In this document: positions 26,617-35,678 of the stretch, piece after piece
Layout: every line of letters starts with the position of its first letter
Numbering within the stretch: position 1 is the first letter of the stretch
NCBI GenBank assembly: GCA_024239075.1
Contig: JANBVI010000088.1
Location: 62,001 to 126,000 of the forward strand
Direction of reading: 5' to 3'
Origin: Fischerella sp. CENA71
GTDB taxonomy: Bacteria > Cyanobacteriota > Cyanobacteriia > Cyanobacteriales > Nostocaceae
Length of the DNA: 64,000 nucleotides
Program-made: the position numbers and the translations under genes
The notes under the pieces: model-generated
What the model was told of the DNA's origin: nothing
The model's database searches: none
Seen by the model: the letters and a program-made list of their open reading frames with translations, nothing else

Positions 26617-26640
26617 CAAGTATATAAAAAAGCATACTTG
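26617..26640. terminator. weak hairpin between GH10 and wecG-like genes
   Basis: CAAGTAT (26617-26623) pairs with ATACTTG (26634-26640) around a 10-nt A-rich loop, 24 bp before the next ATG. There is no U-run, so it may only slow or protect the transcript. Confidence 0.35.
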
Positions 26641-26663
26641 ACAATTTTAATCCAGGGTGAACC

Positions 26664-27422
26664 ATGAAGATCAATATTTGTGGTGTGGAAATTGATCAAC
26701 TTTGTTTTAATGAAGTTGTTGAACAGATTGTCGAACACGTACTACTAGGGAAAGAGCCAAAATATGTTGTCACCCCCAATGCACAACATGTTGTACTCCT
26801 ACAAAGCAATTCTCGTTTTCGTGAATACTATCGGCAAGCTTTATTGGTAGTACCAGATGGGGTTTCTCTATTATGGGCAGCAAAATTTTTGCAGACATCA
26901 CTTAAGGGCCGAGTCAATGGCACAGATTTGTTTGAGAAATTATGTGCGATCGCATCTCAAAAAAACCTCAAAATCTTCTTCTTAGGAGGACGCCCCGGAG
27001 CATCTGCAAAAGCAAAGGAAGTTCTAGAAAAAAGATATCCCAATCTCCAAATAGTCGGTACATACTGCCCACCATATGGTTTTGAATTACAGCCAGAAGA
27101 ACTAGCAATTATTAACTCTAAAATTCAAAATGCCAAACCAGATATTCTTTTTGTAGGATTGGGTTCTCCTAAGCAGGAATTCTGGATTTATGACAATTAC
27201 AAAACTTTAAATATTCCAATTTCAATTGGTATTGGAGTTAGTTTTGAACTCGTCAGTAATATGGTGCAACGAGCGCCATTATGGATGCAAAAATTTGGCT
27301 TAGAATGGTTTTTCCGCTTATTAGTTGAACCCCGACGCCTATGGAAACGCTATATCATGGGTAATCCTCTGTTTGTTTGGTTAGTACTAAAACAACGCAT
27401 CGGAGTCACAAAATTTGAATGA
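26664..27422 (+). CDS. WecG/TagA/CpsF-family glycosyltransferase (GT26)
   Basis: A 252-residue GT26 enzyme. Characteristic blocks are VVTPNAQHVVLLQ, VVPDGVSLLWAAKFL with the conserved Asp, RVNGTDLFEKL, IFFLGGRPGASAKA, PDILFVGLGSPKQEFWI and the basic C-terminal appendage EWFFRLLVEPRRLWKRY, which tethers the protein to the membrane. Family members add N-acetylmannosamine or N-acetylmannosaminuronic acid to an undecaprenyl-linked sugar. Placed just ahead of the initiating transferase, it probably adds the second sugar of the repeat unit. The sugar itself cannot be read from sequence. Confidence 0.92.
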   Translation: MKINICGVEIDQLCFNEVVEQIVEHVLLGKEPKYVVTPNAQHVVLLQSNSRFREYYRQALLVVPDGVSLLWAAKFLQTSLKGRVNGTDLFEKLCAIASQKNLKIFFLGGRPGASAKAKEVLEKRYPNLQIVGTYCPPYGFELQPEELAIINSKIQNAKPDILFVGLGSPKQEFWIYDNYKTLNIPISIGIGVSFELVSNMVQRAPLWMQKFGLEWFFRLLVEPRRLWKRYIMGNPLFVWLVLKQRIGVTKFE

Positions 27423-27606
27423 AAGAGAACAGGGAATTTCTAAACCCTAATAAATACTTATTTCATGCTATCACTCCCAGATTAAAAATATTGCAGTCAA
27501 TCTAAATTCAAATAGAATCGGGTAGATTTGTACTCTATTTCTATGCAAAAAATGTAACTTTTTACGTGTTTTATGGTTAGCAAAAAACAATTTATTCTTC
27601 AAAATC

Positions 27607-29034
27607 ATGATAAATAATAGTCTCACAATTACAACTTTTAAACCAGATTTGAGATCAGCAAAAGGTGCGACTATCCAAAGAGGATTAAAAATTAGGATAC
27701 TGCGAGTCATAACGCTGATTTCATTGGATATTATTGCTTTAACTGCGGCATGGATGTTAGCAGCATATTACGGAACAAGTATAGAATCTCTGTTGGCGGA
27801 ACAAATATCTTTACTAATGCTCATGTTAGCCACAGGGATAAGTGTAATCGCAGTTAAAGGACTCTATAAACCGGGAAAAGAACGTCGTAATTATTTTGGT
27901 TTGATTCAAGCAGTATCCTTAGCAGATATTTTACTTTTATGCATAGCCTTTCTTTACGAACCAGATAGTTATGTATCACGGTCTACTTTTCTGTTATTTT
28001 GGGTTTCTTCTGTAGTCTTTGTGTGTTGCGATCGCTTCATCTTTGATCTGGCTACAAAAAAACTTCGATATCAAGGAGCAATTCGTCATTCCGTTTTTCT
28101 CATTACTGATAATCAAGACCAAAAAAATCATATTCAGTTAATAGAAAAAGAAAATTGCTATACAGTGCAAGGAATTTCTGATCCTAGCTGTCTAGATTTG
28201 GTGAATCGAGAAGCTACTTTTGAGTATCTTCGTAAACAGGGTATCACAGAAGTTTTTGTTTCTTGGAATGCCATTAAAAATCGTCTCTATGTTTGTTGGC
28301 ATTTCCAGACTACTGGTATTCTTTTACGAATTCTACCAATGGAAACTGATATTTATTACCCCAAATCAGTTTTTTGGATGCTTGGTCAAGTACCTTGTAT
28401 GACAATTCCTGCACCAATCATTGCAGGTAGTGATTTTTGGATAAAAAGGTGTTTTGATCTTGTTTCTTCAGTCTTAATATTACTATTGTTATCTCCGATT
28501 TATTTAGCGATCGCAATACTAATTAAATTAGACTCTCCAGGGCCAGTCTTCTTCCAACAAAATCGAGTCGGATTGCACGGGAAAAATTTTAAAATTTGGA
28601 AATTTCGGACAATGATAAATAATGCCGAAAAACTCCAAGCATCTTTAGAAAAAAACAATGAAATCAAAGATGGTGTTCTTTTTAAAATGAAAAATGATCC
28701 TCGAATTACCCAAATAGGTAAATTTCTTCGCCTTTACAGTTTAGATGAATTGCCGCAAATATTTAATGTTTTAATCGGAGAAATGAGTTTAGTTGGTCCT
28801 CGTCCTCTTCCTAGCAGGGATGTTGAAAGGTTTAAAACAAGGCACTTTATTCGTCAAGAAGTCTTGCCTGGTATTACCGGATTGTGGCAGGTTTCGGGTC
28901 GTTCTGATATTGATAACTTTGAAGATGGGGTGAAACTAGATATTCATTACATTGAGAATTGGTCACTCTGGCTTGATTTGAAAATTTTATTAGAAACTGT
29001 GAAGGTCGTAGTGCAAAAATCGGGTGCCTATTAA
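27607..29034 (+). CDS. initiating polyprenyl-phosphate sugar-1-phosphate transferase (WbaP/CpsE type)
   Basis: A 475-residue polyisoprenyl-phosphate hexose-1-phosphate transferase. The N-terminal ~130 residues form four membrane helices, followed by a soluble Rossmann-like region and a further hydrophobic segment (VSSVLILLLLSPIYLAIAIL). The catalytic C-terminus has DSPGPVFFQQNRVG, IWKFRTM, the DE pair in YSLDELPQIFNV, SLVGPRPLPSRD and PGITGLWQVSGRSD. These are the signature blocks of enzymes that load a hexose-1-phosphate onto undecaprenyl phosphate to begin each repeat unit. It ends 46 bp before wzc. Confidence 0.94.
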   Translation: MINNSLTITTFKPDLRSAKGATIQRGLKIRILRVITLISLDIIALTAAWMLAAYYGTSIESLLAEQISLLMLMLATGISVIAVKGLYKPGKERRNYFGLIQAVSLADILLLCIAFLYEPDSYVSRSTFLLFWVSSVVFVCCDRFIFDLATKKLRYQGAIRHSVFLITDNQDQKNHIQLIEKENCYTVQGISDPSCLDLVNREATFEYLRKQGITEVFVSWNAIKNRLYVCWHFQTTGILLRILPMETDIYYPKSVFWMLGQVPCMTIPAPIIAGSDFWIKRCFDLVSSVLILLLLSPIYLAIAILIKLDSPGPVFFQQNRVGLHGKNFKIWKFRTMINNAEKLQASLEKNNEIKDGVLFKMKNDPRITQIGKFLRLYSLDELPQIFNVLIGEMSLVGPRPLPSRDVERFKTRHFIRQEVLPGITGLWQVSGRSDIDNFEDGVKLDIHYIENWSLWLDLKILLETVKVVVQKSGAY

Positions 29035-29080
29035 ATGCGATATGTGTATATAAAATAACCACTACAAGGAAACTTGTTGT

Positions 29081-31261
29081 ATGGAGACTAATAGCTACAC
29101 ACAAGAAACAGAAATTCAACAGTACATACTTGTTCTTAAACGCCGTTGGCGATTGATACTATCAATCATTCTTGCTTCCATTGGATTATCAGGTTTAGCT
29201 CTATTCACGCAAAAACCTGAATACCAAGCAGATGGTATACTACTTTTCAAATCAGACCGTACATCATCGCTGACAAAAGTAGGGGAAAAAATTGGCGATT
29301 TAGAAGCCTTAATGCGGGAGGGCAATCCCCTAGAAACCCAAGCTGTTATTGTGAACTCCCATCCAATGTTACAAGAAGTTATTACTGCTCTAGAGTTAAA
29401 AGATAAACAAGGAAAACTAATTGACCCAGAATTACTTAAAATCAATGTCAAACCAATTGTAGGAACAGACGTCCTCAAAGTTTCTTACACCTCAAATGAT
29501 CCTGAATTAGCCGCGGCAATAGTCAATCAATTAATGAAGTCTTATGTAAAGAACAACATTCAAACTAACCGTGCTCAAGTCTCTGCTGCGGGTGAATTTA
29601 TTAAAGAACAACTACCTAATTCTCGTCGGGAATTAGAAAGAGCAGCTGAAGCATTACGTCAATTTAAAATCCAAAACAGAGTGATTCAGCTTGCAGAGGA
29701 ATCAACCGCAGCTATTGATATCATTTCCAAGCTTGATCAAGAAATGAATCAAATCAAGGCTGCATTAGCAGATATAAGCGCTCAAGAAACACAGATAGCC
29801 AGTCAACTAAACGTTAGTCAAAATCAAGCAGTAACTGTTGCTTCTTTGAGTCAAATACCTGGTGTTCAAGAAGTTTTGACTGAATTGCAAAAAGTTCAAA
29901 CCAAGTTAGCAAATGCCAGGGCAATTTATACTGAGAAAAACCCAATAGTTATTGACTTAAAAAATAAACAAGCAACTCTCAATTCTTTGTTACAACAACG
30001 AACTCAACAATATTCAGGAATTCCCTTAGTTTCTCCTAGTAAATTACAAATAGGAAAGATTAGAGAAGGATTAGTTGGTAATTATGTACAGTTAAAAGCA
30101 GAACGGCAGGGATTAGAGAAAAAATTCCGAACTTTGTCTAATATTCGAGCTAATTATCAACAACAGTTGGCGATCATGCCAAGTTTGGAGAAACAGCAAC
30201 AAAGTTTAGAGCGTAAGTTAGAATCTGCTAAAAATGGCTATGAAAATCTTGTTAGCAGACTACAGGAAATTCAGGTAGCAGAAAAACAGACTATTGGGAA
30301 TGCTAGAATTGTCCAACCTGCACAAATTCCCAAAAAGCCAGTAATATCCAAAACCAAAATTCTGTTAGCAAGTGGGAGTATTTTTGCAGGTGTATTACTG
30401 AGTATTGCTGCTGCATTTTTTGTAGACTTGATTGATAGATCATTGAAGACAATTAAGGAAACAGAAACGTTTTTTGGTTACACTTTGTTGGGGTTAATTC
30501 CTAAATATAAACCGAATAATTTGGTGAATCTTGTGCAAGATATAGAAGATGGTGTTTATCCACAAGTGATTACTACTACTTCACCTCGCACATTAATTCA
30601 TGAAGCCTACCAAATGCTGCAAGCAAACCTGAAATTTATTAGCCACCGGAAAGTTCGTAAAATAGTCGTTACCAGTTCTGTGAGTGCTGAAGGAAAATCA
30701 GAAGTATCTGCGAATTTGGCTGCGATCATCGCTCAATCAGGTAAGCGAGTTTTACTAGTTGATGCAGATATGCGTAAACCAACGCAACATCATTTATGGA
30801 GTTTAATCAACTCAGTGGGTTTAAGTCATCTGCTTGTTGGTCAGGCAGTTTTTTCGGAAGCAGTACACAAAGTTACGGAATTTTTATCAGTACTGACCGC
30901 AGGAGTTATACCTCCGAATCCTTTAGCTTTAATTGATTCTGAGGGTATGACCTCTTTAGTTGATGTTTTTGCAGAAAACTATGACTACGTTATTTTTGAC
31001 ACTCCGCCTCTTGTTGGTATAGCGGATGCAGCAGTTTTAGGAAAAATGGTAGATGGAATTTTGCTGGTAACTCGACCCAGTGTTTTAGATTCGCCTAGTG
31101 CTGCTGCTGCTAAGTCTCTACTAGAACGTTCTGAAGCTAATGTTTTAGGCATAATTGCTAATGCGGTTAACGTCAAGCAAGAACCCAATAGTTACTTTTA
31201 TTACTCAAGTATTCGCGATCGCAAGAGTGCCGCAGACTTAGAAAGAGTAGCAAGAATGTAA
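29081..31261 (+). CDS. wzc: polysaccharide co-polymerase / BY-type tyrosine autokinase
   Basis: A 726-residue Wzc-type protein: a Wzz chain-length domain with a first membrane helix near residues 24-45, a long periplasmic coiled-coil region (about 160-400), a second helix near 427-447 (ILLASGSIFAGVLLSIAAAF) and a cytoplasmic kinase domain. The kinase has a Walker A-like SVSAEGKSEVSANLA (near 533-547), Walker A' VLLVDADMRKP and Walker B YDYVIFDTPP. A short Tyr cluster (SYFYYSS) close to the C-terminus is the probable autophosphorylation site. It controls chain length and export in Wzx/Wzy systems. An AAGGAA ribosome-binding site precedes the ATG. No Wzb phosphatase is adjacent. Confidence 0.94.
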   Translation: METNSYTQETEIQQYILVLKRRWRLILSIILASIGLSGLALFTQKPEYQADGILLFKSDRTSSLTKVGEKIGDLEALMREGNPLETQAVIVNSHPMLQEVITALELKDKQGKLIDPELLKINVKPIVGTDVLKVSYTSNDPELAAAIVNQLMKSYVKNNIQTNRAQVSAAGEFIKEQLPNSRRELERAAEALRQFKIQNRVIQLAEESTAAIDIISKLDQEMNQIKAALADISAQETQIASQLNVSQNQAVTVASLSQIPGVQEVLTELQKVQTKLANARAIYTEKNPIVIDLKNKQATLNSLLQQRTQQYSGIPLVSPSKLQIGKIREGLVGNYVQLKAERQGLEKKFRTLSNIRANYQQQLAIMPSLEKQQQSLERKLESAKNGYENLVSRLQEIQVAEKQTIGNARIVQPAQIPKKPVISKTKILLASGSIFAGVLLSIAAAFFVDLIDRSLKTIKETETFFGYTLLGLIPKYKPNNLVNLVQDIEDGVYPQVITTTSPRTLIHEAYQMLQANLKFISHRKVRKIVVTSSVSAEGKSEVSANLAAIIAQSGKRVLLVDADMRKPTQHHLWSLINSVGLSHLLVGQAVFSEAVHKVTEFLSVLTAGVIPPNPLALIDSEGMTSLVDVFAENYDYVIFDTPPLVGIADAAVLGKMVDGILLVTRPSVLDSPSAAAAKSLLERSEANVLGIIANAVNVKQEPNSYFYYSSIRDRKSAADLERVARM

Positions 31262-31274
31262 TAGCAGTAGACTA

Positions 31275-31363
31275 ATACCGTTTCACGTTTGATAAATTTG
31301 GCAATCAGGGAGAAAAAGAAGACAAGGAAGACGATTCATATCAAGAATTTTGTGAAATGGTAT
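31275..31363. repeat. MITE-like element with ATACCGTTTCAC ends
   Basis: ATACCGTTTCACG (31275-31287) is the inverse of TGTGAAATGGTAT (31351-31363) at 11 of 13 positions, bounding 89 bp between wzc and the methyltransferase gene. The ends resemble those at 62413-62514. Confidence 0.6.
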
Positions 31364-31416
31364 GAGCTGGCTTCCGAAAAAAACAAACTTATTTTTCCAA
31401 TCGGAACTTAATCAAC

Positions 31417-32373
31417 ATGACCACAAAGAAACACGGTTTAGAACAACTATCTAATCAAAAGATGGTATTTAGAGAGCGATCGCACTGCATTAGTTGTGGT
31501 TCCTCGAATCTTTATCCTCTGTGGCAAGGAAAATTTACTGATGAACCTACTCATTCTTTTCTCAAGAGATGTCATTACAGCAAAGATGTAGTGACCTTGC
31601 TTACAGAAGAAAGCTTTTCTTTAGTACGTTGTCAAACCTGTGGCATGATTTTTCATCAACGAATCCTTACACAACAAGGGTTACACAAGCTGTATGACGA
31701 GTGGATTAATGATGCTCAAATCGAATATATGGAAGCATACTATCAAACAGGTAACAAGCGAGATACTCTGTTTGAACGTGGGCGACAATATATTAAGCAT
31801 CTATTGCGGCTCAAAAAGCTAGTAGAACCAAACACAACAGAGCAATTTCGCATTCTCGACTATGGCTGTGGTGATGGACACTTCCTCTCTTTAGCAAAGT
31901 ATTTTGGTTTTGATGTCTATGGAATTGATTTCAGCCGCAAGCGTAGCGAACGAGCTGCAAAAATGGGTATCTCTATTTTCAATAATTGGGAAGCCCTAGA
32001 ATTTGCTCAGATCAACAAAGTCCACGCTGTCTCACTATTTCAAGTATTAGAGCATCTTGAAGACCCCCTCGCAACCCTACATAGAATTGCAACGACAATT
32101 GCAGACAAAGGAATTTTAATCGTTGAAGTTCCTGACTGTCGAGGAATTACTCAGCCTCAAAATTTTTCCGAATTTCATGCTGTTCACCCACTCGAACATA
32201 TCAATGCTTTTACCCCTGTCACATTGAAAAAAATGTGTGAACAAGCCGGATTTGTTTCGATTAATCGTATCCCTGCTCATGTCACAACTAGTTTCCTAGA
32301 TATCCTCCGCACAGAACTTAGTCGTTTCATACAGCGAAATCGAACTGCACTGTATTTTCAACTCCCACATTGA
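31417..32373 (+). CDS. class I SAM-dependent methyltransferase with N-terminal zinc-ribbon-like motif
   Basis: A 318-residue protein. The N-terminus carries CISCGSSNLYPLW and, 45 residues on, CQTCGMIFHQR: two CxxC pairs that should bind zinc, as in methyltransferases acting on nucleotide sugars or glycans. The Rossmann core has motif I ILDYGCGDGHFLSL and VYGIDFS, and SLFQVLEHLEDP as motif IV. It is expected to methylate a sugar of the exopolysaccharide or its precursor. The gene ends ALYFQLPH; some relatives are longer, but no frameshift is visible. Confidence 0.85.
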   Translation: MTTKKHGLEQLSNQKMVFRERSHCISCGSSNLYPLWQGKFTDEPTHSFLKRCHYSKDVVTLLTEESFSLVRCQTCGMIFHQRILTQQGLHKLYDEWINDAQIEYMEAYYQTGNKRDTLFERGRQYIKHLLRLKKLVEPNTTEQFRILDYGCGDGHFLSLAKYFGFDVYGIDFSRKRSERAAKMGISIFNNWEALEFAQINKVHAVSLFQVLEHLEDPLATLHRIATTIADKGILIVEVPDCRGITQPQNFSEFHAVHPLEHINAFTPVTLKKMCEQAGFVSINRIPAHVTTSFLDILRTELSRFIQRNRTALYFQLPH

Positions 32374-32430
32374 CAACGTTTCAGACTCAAAGAATTTGAA
32401 AGCTGTTCAAACTACCATAGGTCATGAACG

Positions 32431-32988
32431 ATGAGTGTTCAAGTAGACTTGATCGCAAATCAAAAGCAAACAGAAGACTCAAATCTAAGTCTTTGGCAGC
32501 AAATCAAAGAAGACTGGATAGCCCATGGACGTGATTGGACTTTACCTGGATTCCGCAGTGTTGCTGTTCACCGCTTCGGAGTTTGGCGCAAGAAAATTAA
32601 ACCCAAAATCTTACAATTGCCTTTTAGCATTCTCTACATCATGCTATATCGCAGAATTCGCAATCACTACGGGATAGAACTACTTTACACAGTTAAGCTT
32701 GGTCGTCGTGTCGTTGTTCATCACCAAGGAACAATCATCATCAACGCCTATGCTTCTATTGGTGATGACTCCCAAATTTGCCAAGGAGTGACATTAGGAA
32801 GCCGTTACGCAGATCGTCCCTATGATGCACCGCGATTAGGTAAAGGAGTTGAAGTTGGAGCTGGTGCAAAAATATTGGGCAAAGTCACCATTGGTGATTA
32901 TGCCAAAATCGGTGCTAATGCTGTGGTTCTCTGCGACGTCCCACCAGGAGCAACAGCAATTGGTATTCCCGCAAAAATTATTAACTAG
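32431..32988 (+). CDS. hexapeptide-repeat O-acetyltransferase (serine acetyltransferase-like)
   Basis: A 185-residue left-handed beta-helix acetyltransferase. After an N-terminal helical part (LPGFRSVAVHRFGVWRKKIK) come hexapeptide repeats: VVVHHQGTIIINAYASIGDD, VTLGSRYADRPYDAPRLGKG and VEVGAGAKILGKVTIGDYAK, ending ATAIGIPAKII. The catalytic His is likely in VHHQG. The fold is that of CysE-like enzymes, but the short N-terminus and the location between methyltransferase and glycosyltransferase genes point to sugar acetylation on the exopolysaccharide rather than cysteine synthesis. Confidence 0.85.
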   Translation: MSVQVDLIANQKQTEDSNLSLWQQIKEDWIAHGRDWTLPGFRSVAVHRFGVWRKKIKPKILQLPFSILYIMLYRRIRNHYGIELLYTVKLGRRVVVHHQGTIIINAYASIGDDSQICQGVTLGSRYADRPYDAPRLGKGVEVGAGAKILGKVTIGDYAKIGANAVVLCDVPPGATAIGIPAKIIN

Positions 32989-32993
32989 AAGTC

Positions 32994-33121
32994 ATACCAT
33001 TTTGGATTTTAGATTACCCTACGGGAAGCCGCAGAAGCGTCTATGGATTTTGGATTGCGAAACTCTTCGTGCATAAGAGTTCTATGAATCTATCTGTCGC
33101 ATTCTTTTTTTAAATTGGTAT
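32994..33121. repeat. MITE-like element with ATACCA ends and internal CCCTACGGGAAGCCGC
   Basis: ATACCATTTTGG (32994-33005) and AAATTGGTAT (33112-33121) are imperfect inverted ends around 128 bp. Inside is CCCTACGGGAAGCCGCAGAA, related to the repeat at 9578-9668, and TTTTGGATT units as at 8873-8930, so it looks like a nested mosaic of repeats. Confidence 0.5.
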
Positions 33122-33163
33122 CAGTTCCCTACACCCTTTTACCTCTTCACATAATTCAGTGTT

Positions 33164-34375
33164 ATGTCAATTAGTCAGGTTTTGTCTTTGTCTGCTCATG
33201 TTGTTTTATTAATCAGCACGTCAGTCTTATTGATTATCTGCTTATTTTTCCTAATAGAGTGTACTGCTGCTCTGTTGGCGATCGCTTCTTCGCATCGCAC
33301 AGATCAATGGCAAGATACTAAAGTTACTGTCTTAGTACCGGCACACAATGAAGAAGTTGTGATTCGTGACACCTTGGAAAAATTGATCTGTGCATTGAAA
33401 CCACAAGACCGTTTGATTGTGATTGCTGACAATTGTCATGATGCCACGGCTGAGATTGCTCGTAGCGTGGGTGCTACAGTAATTGAACGTCAAGATGACA
33501 TCTGTAAAGGTAAAGGATACGCTCTAGACTACGGCTTACGCTTTATTGAGTCTGAACCTCCAGACGTAGTTGTAATTATTGATGCTGATTGTACAGTCTA
33601 TCCAGATGCGATCGCTCAACTGAGTGAGTGTGCGATTGCCAGCAATCGACCAGTACAAGCTACTTATTTAATGCTCAGACCAAAAAACTCTCACTCATCA
33701 AAAGACCTAATCTCTCAATTTTCGATCATTCTCAAAAACTTAGTTCGTCCCTTGGGAGCATCTCGCTTGGGAATGCCTTGCTTGTTGTATGGTACAGGTA
33801 TGGCGTTTCCTTGGTCAGTCATTCGCTCAGTCAATCTAGCAAGTGGTCATATTGTCGAAGACTTAAAACTTGGTTTGGATTTGACTATTGCAGGACACAA
33901 ACCACTATTTTGTCCAGAAGCAAAAGTTACTGGCTATTTACCACAGCAGTTACAAGCAGCCAAAAGTCAAAAAACTCGCTGGGAACACGGTCTTTTACAA
34001 ACTATGCGGACTTATGTTCCTCTTTTGTTGAAGGAAGCAATCTATCAAAAAAGATTGGATTTGTTAGTAACTGCTCTAGATTTATGCGTACCCCCTTTAT
34101 CTCTGTTAGCAATCATTTGGTCAGTATTGATGACACTTTCTCTAATTTTTGGAATATTAATCGGAGCCTGGATGCCAGCAATAATTATTGCTTTTTCTGG
34201 TTTTTGTTTTATTGTGTCAATTCTTTTAGCTTGGAGGAAATTTGCTACTCAAGACTTACATTTACACCAAATTTTAACTATGCCTTTTTATATTTTATGG
34301 AAAATACCTATTTATTTACAATTTATCTTTTCACCTGAGCAATTATGGATTCGTACCGAAAGAGATAAAGTATAG
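33164..34375 (+). CDS. family 2 glycosyltransferase, membrane-bound, QxxRW type
   Basis: A 403-residue GT2 enzyme with a first membrane helix at residues 8-33, a catalytic domain from VTVLVPAHNEEVVIRDTL, the DxD motif in VVIIDADCTV, ED in GHIVEDLKLGLDL and QKTRW (about 268-272). It ends with three to four C-terminal helices. QxxRW with flanking helices is typical of membrane glycosyltransferases that couple synthesis with translocation or act on lipid-linked sugars. It probably adds one residue to the repeat unit. The product sugar cannot be inferred. Confidence 0.9.
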   Translation: MSISQVLSLSAHVVLLISTSVLLIICLFFLIECTAALLAIASSHRTDQWQDTKVTVLVPAHNEEVVIRDTLEKLICALKPQDRLIVIADNCHDATAEIARSVGATVIERQDDICKGKGYALDYGLRFIESEPPDVVVIIDADCTVYPDAIAQLSECAIASNRPVQATYLMLRPKNSHSSKDLISQFSIILKNLVRPLGASRLGMPCLLYGTGMAFPWSVIRSVNLASGHIVEDLKLGLDLTIAGHKPLFCPEAKVTGYLPQQLQAAKSQKTRWEHGLLQTMRTYVPLLLKEAIYQKRLDLLVTALDLCVPPLSLLAIIWSVLMTLSLIFGILIGAWMPAIIIAFSGFCFIVSILLAWRKFATQDLHLHQILTMPFYILWKIPIYLQFIFSPEQLWIRTERDKV

Positions 34376-34406
34376 AAATAAATATTGTAATTTATTAGCA
34401 TATAAA

Positions 34407-35678
34407 ATGAATAAAATAAATATAGGAAAATATCTTAGGTTTGGCGAAAAAGTTTTGATTATTTCAGGCTTAAGCTTTTTCTCAGGGATATTTGGAACCC
34501 AATCAATGGGTATAATTCTATCTGAGGGATTAATCACCTTCATCAGATTCTCACTGTGGGGAATATTTACCTTTTTAGTTTTTCTTTTTTGGCAGGATGC
34601 GATCGCCATCATCAATCGCAACAAAGTATTGTTTATATTAACGGCAATAGCTTATTTTTCATTTCTCTGGTCAGATTTTCCAGACTATACCTTCCTGAAC
34701 TCCAGAGATATCTTGATGATGACCAATTTTGCTTTATATTTTGCTATAAGATTTGGTTTGAAAGAGCAAATAAAAATTATTACCTATACTCTATTAATAG
34801 GTATGTTTTTAAGCGTAGTTTTTGTGTATGCATTCCCTGGTATAGGTAGACATTGGGTTGATCATCCAGGAGCTTGGAAAGGAGTATATGGTCATAAAAA
34901 CTATCTTGGTAGCATGATGGTTTTAAGCTCATTGGCTTTTTTATCTTTGGCTAAAAATACCTTACTGTTATACAGAATATCTGGGCTTGCTTTGTCATTA
35001 ATATTTATGGTTTTTTCAACTTCGAGAACTTCTCTAGTTCTTTCTTTTATACTAATGTTAATTATTATATTCTATAAAAATTTTCGCTGGCGAGGAAAAG
35101 TTAGCGTTATTTATATAGATATTACAATTCTAATTTTGGGATGTATTTCCTTGCTAGTTTTTACTTATTGGGTAGAAATAATTACTGGTTTAGGTAGAGA
35201 CCCAACTATAACAGGGCGGACAATAATTTGGAATGTGGCACTAACTCGATTAATGGAAAAACCATTCTTAGGTTATGGACGTGGTGCATTTTGGGCACCT
35301 AAAAGTAATTATGCACTTGAAGCAAGTCAAGCAATTGGTACAGGCTGGGTTCCACCTCATGGTCATAATGGCTTTGTTGATACAGCACTTGATGTTGGTT
35401 TAATTGGTTTAGGGCTATTTTTATTTTGTTATTTTATGAGTTTTGCAAGAGCTTTAAAATTAGGATATGCGAGTAAAAAACCAGAAGATATCTGGCCTTT
35501 AATATTTCTGATATTTTTGGCTATCAATAATGTTACAGAGAGTTGTTTATTGTATTTACCTAATCTTTATTGGGTTTTGTTTATGACGATTTCTTTTACT
35601 ATTAGCAAAAAAAAGCCAATTACAAATCATAGAGGATATAAAGAACAGGAAAAAAGGAGGTACATAACTTGTACTTAA
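34407..35678 (+). CDS. wzy: O-antigen ligase/polymerase family protein, Wzy-like
   Basis: A 423-residue integral membrane protein with about 11-12 hydrophobic helices and the Wzy_C/WaaL loop signatures HPGAWKGVYGHKNYLGSMM and GYGRGAFW plus VPPHGHNGFVD. Family members polymerise or ligate lipid-linked glycan on the periplasmic face. In a locus with Wzx and Wzc it should be the repeat-unit polymerase. It is markedly AT-rich, as Wzy genes often are. Its last nine bases overlap the next gene, and its final codons contain that gene's ribosome-binding site. Confidence 0.87.
   Translation: MNKINIGKYLRFGEKVLIISGLSFFSGIFGTQSMGIILSEGLITFIRFSLWGIFTFLVFLFWQDAIAIINRNKVLFILTAIAYFSFLWSDFPDYTFLNSRDILMMTNFALYFAIRFGLKEQIKIITYTLLIGMFLSVVFVYAFPGIGRHWVDHPGAWKGVYGHKNYLGSMMVLSSLAFLSLAKNTLLLYRISGLALSLIFMVFSTSRTSLVLSFILMLIIIFYKNFRWRGKVSVIYIDITILILGCISLLVFTYWVEIITGLGRDPTITGRTIIWNVALTRLMEKPFLGYGRGAFWAPKSNYALEASQAIGTGWVPPHGHNGFVDTALDVGLIGLGLFLFCYFMSFARALKLGYASKKPEDIWPLIFLIFLAINNVTESCLLYLPNLYWVLFMTISFTISKKKPITNHRGYKEQEKRRYITCT
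35655..35660 (+). promoter_or_regulatory. strong Shine-Dalgarno AGGAGG for a TTG start
   Basis: AGGAGG lies inside the last codons of wzy, 8 nt before the TTG at 35669. It is a perfect anti-SD match and supports the unusual start codon and translational coupling. Confidence 0.75.

Noticed and set aside
33628-34338. A 236-codon frame on the + strand inside the GT2 gene
   Set aside because: It overlaps the QxxRW glycosyltransferase in another frame, is rich in Ser, Phe and Tyr, and has no recognisable motif, whereas the main frame has complete GT2 signatures.
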